A DNA stretch of 38,249 bases from contig NZ_JAPMOU010000048.1 in assembly GCF_028858535.1 (NCBI RefSeq), forward strand, positions 1 through 38,249, read 5' to 3'. This document shows, piece by piece, positions 32,842 through 38,249 of this stretch. The notes beneath the pieces are model-generated. The model was given only the letters and a program-made list of their open reading frames with translations. It had not been told where the DNA came from and did not search any database. Made by a program: the position numbers and the translations under genes. The number at the start of each line of letters is the position of its first letter. Within the stretch, counting starts at the first letter, position 1. The DNA is from Spartinivicinus poritis (GTDB lineage: Bacteria > Pseudomonadota > Gammaproteobacteria > Pseudomonadales > Zooshikellaceae).

Positions 32842-33681
32842 ATGAGTTATCAGTTTGAGCACTCAATGGTGGGTGACTTACGAAAAATGCATGCCCAGCT
32901 GGTAGAGCCAGTCAGTTATCAGCTGCCGATTGGTGAGCAAATGGTTGAGTTAAATCATTTACTTAACCAGCTGATTCAGCTGGAGTATTTGGGTGAAATT
33001 CACTGTATCCACTGTGGTCGACGCTCCAAAAAAAGCTTTAGCCAGGGGTATTGTTACCCTTGTTTTAAAAAGTTGCCTCAGTGCGACACCTGTATTATGA
33101 GCCCAGAAAAATGCCATTATCACGAAGGGACTTGTCGAGACAGCCAATGGGCTGATCAATTTTGTATGACGGATCATATCGTCTATCTGGCTAATTCTAC
33201 AGGCTTGAAAGTAGGGATTACTCGGGTAAATCAAATACCCACCCGTTGGTTAGACCAAGGAGCTGTCCAAGCCTTACCGATTGTAAAAGTGTCCACACGG
33301 CAACAATCAGGGTTATTAGAAAAGGCATTAAAGCAACAGCTAAACGATAAAACGAACTGGCGTGCACTTTTAAAAGGAAATGCTGAGCTAATAGACTTAC
33401 AACAAGAGCGGGATAAACTAGCACCATTACTTGACCAAGCAATTGCTGAGTTACAAGAAAAATTTGGTATTCAAGCAGTACAACCCTTGACGGATAGTGA
33501 AGTGGTATCAATCGGTTACCCAGTTAATGAGTATCCCAGCAAAATCATCACCCATAATTTTGACAAAATTCCGCTGGTAAATGGCAAACTGATGGGAATT
33601 AAAGGGCAGTATTTAATCCTGGATACAGGTGTATTAAATATCCGAAAGTTTACGGCTTATAATGTGAAAATGAGCTGGTAA
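32842..33681 (+). CDS. DUF2797 family putative metal-binding protein
   Basis: A protein of 279 residues. It has an N-terminal zinc-ribbon-like set CIHCGRRSKKSFSQGYCYPCF near residues 55-74, then CDTCIMSPEKCHYHEGTC near 80-98. A GIY-YIG-like middle follows (VYLANSTGLKVGITR near 115 and TRWLDQGA). The Cys pattern implies bound zinc. The exact role is unknown. It follows yeaC in one operon, and mobile-element-like repeats lie on both sides of the pair. Confidence 0.9.
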   Translation: MSYQFEHSMVGDLRKMHAQLVEPVSYQLPIGEQMVELNHLLNQLIQLEYLGEIHCIHCGRRSKKSFSQGYCYPCFKKLPQCDTCIMSPEKCHYHEGTCRDSQWADQFCMTDHIVYLANSTGLKVGITRVNQIPTRWLDQGAVQALPIVKVSTRQQSGLLEKALKQQLNDKTNWRALLKGNAELIDLQQERDKLAPLLDQAIAELQEKFGIQAVQPLTDSEVVSIGYPVNEYPSKIITHNFDKIPLVNGKLMGIKGQYLILDTGVLNIRKFTAYNVKMSW

Positions 33682-33724
33682 AACTGTCGTAAAAGGTGGG
33701 GGCTAAGTCCCTTCTTTTCCCTCT

Positions 33725-33889
33725 GAGACTGTCGCAAAAGCCATTTTTAGCTCCCTCTCCCTCTGGGAGAGGGCTGGGGTGAGGGTGTAATTACTTTAAA
33801 AACACCGCTACATGGAACAACTAGCCCCCTCATCCTAACCTTCTCCCCCACAGGGGAGAAGGGATTTGAAGTACTTTTGCGACAGCCTC
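33725..33889. mobile_element. MITE-like element 2, 165 bp
   Basis: Ends GAGACTGTCGCAAAAG (33725-33740) and CTTTTGCGACAGCCTC (33874-33889) are inverted repeats with 15 of 16 bases matching, and share their core with the element at 32345. Inside are two perfect hairpins: CCCTCTCCC/GGGAGAGGG at 33753-33773 and CCTTCTCCCC/GGGGAGAAGG at 33839-33862, themselves arranged as a large inverted pair. The CCCTCTCCC-type palindrome is a repeat seen in many gammaproteobacterial genomes. Confidence 0.72.
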
Positions 33890-33915
33890 TTAAAAAGGAA
33901 GGTTAAGGTAAGGAG

Positions 33916-34644
33916 TTACTTCAGTTTATGTTTTTGTAAGATTTTATCAAAAGTACCATCTTCCTTAATTGCTTTTAATCCCTTATTAAATGCGTCAATA
34001 ATAGCTTTGTGTTTTTTATTCTTTAAACCAGAGCTTACATGAAGCTTGTTAATAGATAAGGCATTGTTTGTAAATTCTATTTGTTCAATTAACTTGGGTT
34101 CTTTGTCTGCAATTAAAGCCTTTGCAACGATTTCATCTTCTAACGTTATATCAATACGCTTGGCCACTAGTTTTTTCAAGTTCTTTATTAAGTCACTGGT
34201 TTCAGGGCGAGTAAAATTAGCCGCATTTAAAAATTCATCTCCGTAGCCATAACCTCTGATAATACCTACTTTTTTGCCATCTAAGCTTGCTAGCCCATTA
34301 AACTCAAAGTCATCTCCTTTACGTTTAATAAACTTAATCCGGTTTTCTAAATAAGAGTCACTGTAATGTAAAAACTTAGTCCGTTCTTCTGTCCACCAGG
34401 TGCCTACTAACACGTCATAGCTGGCTTTTTTTACACCATCAATAGCTCTTGCCCAAGGCACAAAATTCATGTCTAACTCATAGCCTTCTCGTTTAAAAGC
34501 TTCAGTAACAATTTCCAAAGCGACACCTTGGCCAGGTAAATCCGGAGAGAGAAAGGGAGGCCAGGGATCACCCGCGCCAGTTATTTTTTCACCATAACAA
34601 ACGCTTGCCAGCAGCCAAAGCCAGATAGACAGCAGCTGTTTCAT
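33916..34644 (-). CDS. Periplasmic solute-binding protein (family 3 type, ABC transporter or sensor)
   Basis: A protein of 242 residues from ATG 34644, preceded by AAGGGG at eight bases; ATGs at 34650 and 34680 are less well placed. The signal peptide is MKQLLSIWLWLLASVCYGE. The mature part follows the extracellular solute-binding family 3 fold: GDPWPPFLSPDLPGQGVALEI, FVPWARAIDGVKKASYDVLVGTWWTEER near residue 60, and LDGKKVGIIRGYGYGDEF near 125. No permease or ATPase gene is adjacent, so it may serve a remote transporter or be an orphan binding protein. It lies opposite to its neighbours, beside a MITE-like element, between DUF2797 and pepN. Confidence 0.87.
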   Translation of the reverse strand: MKQLLSIWLWLLASVCYGEKITGAGDPWPPFLSPDLPGQGVALEIVTEAFKREGYELDMNFVPWARAIDGVKKASYDVLVGTWWTEERTKFLHYSDSYLENRIKFIKRKGDDFEFNGLASLDGKKVGIIRGYGYGDEFLNAANFTRPETSDLIKNLKKLVAKRIDITLEDEIVAKALIADKEPKLIEQIEFTNNALSINKLHVSSGLKNKKHKAIIDAFNKGLKAIKEDGTFDKILQKHKLK

Positions 34645-34850
34645 AGTCATTACCCCTTTCTTACTGCATGATTGTGACAAGTTGGTTTCAGTATAGCCAC
34701 AGAGCAGGTTATCTGCTGCGAAAAATAAGCTTGTAATAACTTTGATGGGGCGGAGCTGATTTATATTGGGAGGATATGCTATAAAGACTGTTTATAAATG
34801 TATATATGATAAGAGAATCCTTACTGGCCAACTCACGAGTAACTAATTGA

Positions 34851-37496
34851 ATGAAAGACGCACAACCAAAAACAATCTACTTAAAAGACTATCAAGAGCC
34901 TGACTACTGGATTGACAATACCGAACTGAGCTTTGACTTGGGTGAGGAAGTAACTGTCGTTCAGTCAAAGCTGTCGCTGCGTTTGAATGAAAACAAAACC
35001 CATGGCAGCTTACCACCCTTGGTATTAGATGGCACTGATCAAGTGCTTAAACAAGTATTGGTTGATGGTAAAACAATCGAGCCAAGTCAATATGAACTGA
35101 CTGATGAAACTTTAAGTCTTCCTGTCACTCAGAAGGCATTTATCGTAGAAGTGACAACCGAAATTAAACCCCAAGAAAATACCTCACTAGAAGGGCTATA
35201 TAAGTCAAATGGCATGTTTTGTACCCAGTGTGAGGCAGAGGGGTTTCGTAAAATAACCTATTATCTAGACCGGCCAGATGTCATGGCCAAATTTAAAACC
35301 ACCATTATTGCAGACCCTCAGCAATACCCTGTAATGTTATCCAATGGTAATGATATTGCTAAGGGGGAGCGAAAAGATGGTAAGCAGTGGGTCACCTGGG
35401 AAGTTCCATTTAAAAAACCCAGTTATTTATTTGCCCTAGTGGCAGGTGATTTATCCAACGTTACTGATAAATACACTACCTGCTCAGGTCGGGAAATTAC
35501 CTTAAAAATATTTACCGAACATAAAAATATTGATAAATGTGATCATGCCATGACATCGTTGAAAAAGTCGATGAAATGGGATGAAGACGTCTATGGTCGT
35601 GAATATGACCTGGATATTTTTATGATAGTAGCTGTCGACCACTTTAATATGGGTGCAATGGAAAACAAAGGGTTAAATATATTTAATTCATCCTGTGTGT
35701 TAGCTAAACCTGATACAGCAACAGATAATGCTTATCAGCGAATTGAAGCGATTGTGGGGCATGAGTATTTTCATAACTGGTCAGGCAACCGAGTAACCTG
35801 TCGTGACTGGTTTCAACTCAGTTTAAAAGAAGGCTTTACAGTATTTCGTGATGCAGAATTTTCTGCTGATATGAATTCTCGACCAGTCAAGCGTATTGAA
35901 GATGCTAATTTTTTACGCACAGCGCAATTTGCTGAAGATGCAGGACCAACAGCTCACCCCATTCGCCCAGATTCTTATATAGAAATATCTAACTTTTACA
36001 CCCTGACGGTGTATGAAAAAGGGGCTGAAGTGGTTCGGATGATCCACAACATTGTGGGTAAAGAAGGTTTTAGAAAAGGCAGTGATTTATACTTTGAGCG
36101 TCATGATGGCCAGGCTGTCACCACTGAAGAATTTGTTAAAGCCATGGAAGACGCTAATCAGGTTGATTTAACCCAATTTCGACGTTGGTATAGTCAGGCA
36201 GGTACCCCAGTCATCACTGTAATGGATCAGTATGACGAAGATAGTCAGCAATATCAGCTGACCATTAAACAACATTGCCCAGCAACGCCAGGCCAAACTG
36301 ATAAAAAACCTTTTCATATCCCCATAGCGATTGGTCTGTTAGATCCAAAGGGAAATGGTATTGCGCTTAATGATGCTGGAGATACAACCCAAGTATTGGA
36401 TGTCACCGAGCAGCAGCAAACCTTTATCTTTAAAAATATTGCTCAACAACCATTACCTTCATTATTACGGGGTTTTTCGGCGCCAGTGAAAGTAAAATAC
36501 CCCTATAGTCGGGATCAATTGTTATTTTTAGCATCCCATGACAGTGATGGCTTTAATCGTTGGGAGGCGGGTCAGCAATTAGCTGTGGATATCTTGGAAG
36601 AATTAGCCGAAAAAGCACGACAAAGTCAGTCATTAACCTTAGATGATCGGTTAATTCAAGCCTATCGAGCGGTATTACAAGATGAACAACTAGACCCGGC
36701 AGTAGCAGCGAAAATGTTAGCACTACCCTCAGAAGGTTATTTAGCAGAGCAAGCAGAAACGATATATCCCTTGGCTATTCACCAAGCGAGAGAGTTTGCC
36801 AAACAACAATTGGCAGAAGCGTTGTCAGAAGCTTGGCTGGCCGTTTATCAACGACTCCAGTCGGATAAAGCCTATCAACCCACGGCAGCAGATATAGCAG
36901 AACGAAGCCTGAAAAACACCTGCTTAAGTTATTTATCCCAATTAGGTGAAAAACAGCTGGCATTATTAGAAAAGCAATATCAAACCGCTACCAATATGAC
37001 GGATAAATACGCAGCCTTGAGTTGTTTAGTCAATGCCCCAGCAGAGCTTGCTAAACCAGTAGCGAAAACAGCCTTAGCTGATTTTTATCAACGTTGGCAA
37101 GAGGATGTACAGGTAATGGAACAGTGGTTGGCAGTACAAGCCAACTGTAGTTTACCTGGAGCGTTTGAACATATACTCAGCTTACAGGAGCACGAGGCAT
37201 TTGATATTAAAAACCCTAACAAAATTCGCTCGTTAATTGGCCAGTTTGCCATGAATAATGCCGTACACTTTCATCAGGAAACAGGAGCAGGTTATCAATT
37301 ATTGGCAGACTATATCATTAAACTCAATATCGTGAATCCACAAATAGCCTCCCGTTTATTAACTCCACTAACTCGCTGGAAACGCTATGGCGAGCCCCAT
37401 CAAGCACAAATGAAAGCTGAGTTAGTCAGGATAAGAAAACAGCCAGAGCTATCGAAGGATGTGTACGAAATAGTGGAAAAGAGTTTGAAGGCTTAG
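34851..37496 (+). CDS. pepN: Aminopeptidase N
   Basis: A full-length M1 metallo-aminopeptidase of 881 residues. The exopeptidase motif GAMEN is near residues 267-271. The zinc site HEYFHNW has HExxH at about 304-308, with the third ligand Glu in SLKEGFTVFRD near 327. The catalytic Tyr lies in NFYTLTVYEKGAEV near 385. The C-terminal helical domain is the PepN form. It removes N-terminal residues from peptides in the cytoplasm. The start at 34851 lacks a strong ribosome site. In-frame and undamaged. Confidence 0.97.
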   Translation: MKDAQPKTIYLKDYQEPDYWIDNTELSFDLGEEVTVVQSKLSLRLNENKTHGSLPPLVLDGTDQVLKQVLVDGKTIEPSQYELTDETLSLPVTQKAFIVEVTTEIKPQENTSLEGLYKSNGMFCTQCEAEGFRKITYYLDRPDVMAKFKTTIIADPQQYPVMLSNGNDIAKGERKDGKQWVTWEVPFKKPSYLFALVAGDLSNVTDKYTTCSGREITLKIFTEHKNIDKCDHAMTSLKKSMKWDEDVYGREYDLDIFMIVAVDHFNMGAMENKGLNIFNSSCVLAKPDTATDNAYQRIEAIVGHEYFHNWSGNRVTCRDWFQLSLKEGFTVFRDAEFSADMNSRPVKRIEDANFLRTAQFAEDAGPTAHPIRPDSYIEISNFYTLTVYEKGAEVVRMIHNIVGKEGFRKGSDLYFERHDGQAVTTEEFVKAMEDANQVDLTQFRRWYSQAGTPVITVMDQYDEDSQQYQLTIKQHCPATPGQTDKKPFHIPIAIGLLDPKGNGIALNDAGDTTQVLDVTEQQQTFIFKNIAQQPLPSLLRGFSAPVKVKYPYSRDQLLFLASHDSDGFNRWEAGQQLAVDILEELAEKARQSQSLTLDDRLIQAYRAVLQDEQLDPAVAAKMLALPSEGYLAEQAETIYPLAIHQAREFAKQQLAEALSEAWLAVYQRLQSDKAYQPTAADIAERSLKNTCLSYLSQLGEKQLALLEKQYQTATNMTDKYAALSCLVNAPAELAKPVAKTALADFYQRWQEDVQVMEQWLAVQANCSLPGAFEHILSLQEHEAFDIKNPNKIRSLIGQFAMNNAVHFHQETGAGYQLLADYIIKLNIVNPQIASRLLTPLTRWKRYGEPHQAQMKAELVRIRKQPELSKDVYEIVEKSLKA

Positions 37497-37512
37497 TTTG
37501 CATCAGGCAAAA

Positions 37513-37567
37513 GGCAGCCATTAGCCCGAATACTTCATTAGATATTAAAGATTCTGGGCTAGCTGCC
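37513..37567 (-). terminator. Hairpin between pepN and the last minus-strand gene
   Basis: GGCAGC...AGCCC (37513-37527) pairs with GGGCTAGCTGCC (37556-37567) with a three-base bulge and a 28-base loop. On the minus strand TTTTG follows, so it most likely ends the minus gene starting near 38226; on the plus strand there is no T run. Confidence 0.5.
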
Positions 37568-37587
37568 TCAACTGTTATTAATCGATT

Positions 37588-38226
37588 TTATTGTGCTATT
37601 TGAGGGGTAAAGGTGACAGCTTTTACCCTGTCAATATAGGAGACACCTTTAACTTCTTCAGTGACTTCTACATCTAGCGCTGCTTTAAAGTTGGCTTTAG
37701 TAGTAGCCGTAGCAAACTTTTCTATAAACATCGCAGTTGTTGTATTGACTAAATCATTTTGAGCATCCTGGCATGTAAGTGAATAACCTTTTTTGTACTC
37801 CTCATTAATAGCTGCTGGGATTTCACTGAAATGATTATTGAGGCAATTTTTAGTCAGCTCTTTTGTAAATATGCCTGTGCCTTTAACGGGTGTTTCTTTT
37901 AGTGCAGGCAGCAATGATCGTATATCCGCAAAGGTAGTGATATGCTTAACAGCACGGTTTATTAAAGAACTTTTAACTTCTTTAGCAATACGAAGCTGTT
38001 CTTCAGCAGTATAGTTGGATTCACTTGTATTAGAAATAAACTCAATTGTAAAACCCTCTTCAGAAATTATATTCTCATATTCAGTACTTGTGCTATTAAT
38101 AAGTATGGCTGAGTGAGTTGCTGTTAGGTCTTTAATATATTTTTGATACATTTTATATAAATTGTATTTGACTTTATATACCCATAACGAATCATTTTTA
38201 GGTGTAACTGAGTACCTAATCTGCAA
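37588..38226 (-). CDS. Hypothetical protein, 212 aa, unrecognised
   Basis: No family recognised. The frame opens at a TTG (38226); an in-frame TAG lies three codons upstream, and the first ATG is at codon 26 (38151), so the start is uncertain. The sequence is hydrophilic, with Thr, Lys, Glu and Asn in excess, a helical part EEQLRIAKEVKSSLINRAVKHI near residue 74, and a single Cys pair (about 128 and 151). No signal peptide or membrane segment is seen in the frame as given, although the 23 bases left upstream in the window leave room for doubt. AT-rich and unlike the neighbouring housekeeping genes in composition. It converges with pepN. Confidence 0.55.
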   Translation of the reverse strand: MQIRYSVTPKNDSLWVYKVKYNLYKMYQKYIKDLTATHSAILINSTSTEYENIISEEGFTIEFISNTSESNYTAEEQLRIAKEVKSSLINRAVKHITTFADIRSLLPALKETPVKGTGIFTKELTKNCLNNHFSEIPAAINEEYKKGYSLTCQDAQNDLVNTTTAMFIEKFATATTKANFKAALDVEVTEEVKGVSYIDRVKAVTFTPQIAQ

Positions 38227-38249
38227 ACTCAGCTAATCCATTACCCATG

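Noticed and set aside
1-38249. CRISPR array, prophage or integrated plasmid
   Set aside because: No regularly spaced direct repeats, integrase, phage structural or conjugation genes were seen.

Overview
The window reads as a contiguous piece of a moderately AT-rich marine-type gammaproteobacterial chromosome. The evidence is a type II secretion cluster with gspCD diverging from gspE-M (the layout of the Pseudomonas xcp locus), a tRNA-Val/tRNA-Asp pair, and a housekeeping neighbourhood (DUF1853, nadK, metallophosphatase, YeaC/DUF1315, DUF2797, pepN) that, as I recall it, resembles the Pseudomonas nadK-pepN region. An Oceanospirillales-type genus is a reasonable guess, but the sequence does not name the species.

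Region 1 (1-12 kb) holds accessory genes of the exosortase A (XrtA/EpsH)-linked polysaccharide type. These are a short amidotransferase-like protein, a GNAT-like protein, an acyl carrier protein, two exosortase-associated alpha/beta hydrolases, a secreted heparinase II/III-like protein, a PLP decarboxylase, an AMP-forming acyl ligase and an EpsB-type sugar transferase. A PDZ-less trypsin-like protease, a small membrane protein and a HAD-like protein sit among them. The exosortase itself, the glycosyltransferases and the chain-length proteins are not in this window. Ligase, ACP and decarboxylase together suggest that an amino- or acyl-type building block is made on a carrier protein for the exported polysaccharide, but that is inference.

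Region 2 (12-25 kb) holds a DMT-family exporter and a type II secretion system, gspC-D on the minus strand and gspE-F-G-H-I-J-K-L-M on the plus strand, with an 817-base divergent control region between them. gspN and the prepilin peptidase gspO are absent. The secretin ends in a Ser/Thr/Pro-rich linker and a SPOR-type peptidoglycan-binding domain, and GspC has no PDZ domain, so outer-membrane anchoring and inner-outer coupling may be unusual here.

Region 3 (25-30 kb) has a sigma70-type promoter driving tRNA-Val and tRNA-Asp, then a 28-residue, half-acidic mini-gene that I cannot match to anything, an 807-base gene-free stretch, a coiled-coil protein with a C-terminal Cys/His motif, a PLP-dependent D-cysteine desulfhydrase/ACC deaminase-like enzyme and a DUF1853 protein.

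Region 4 (30-38 kb) holds nadK, a PPP-like phosphatase, YeaC-like DUF1315, DUF2797, a periplasmic solute-binding protein, pepN and an unrecognised 212-residue protein. Two short elements (136 and 165 bp) share terminal inverted repeats built on the core CTGTCGCAAAA and look like non-autonomous mobile elements, one on each side of the yeaC-DUF2797 pair.

The best leads for new biology are the SPOR-tailed secretin, the acidic mini-gene behind tRNA-Asp, the stand-alone amidotransferase-like domain with its own terminator, the exosortase-linked hydrolases with non-serine nucleophile positions, and the coiled-coil/zinc-finger-like protein.
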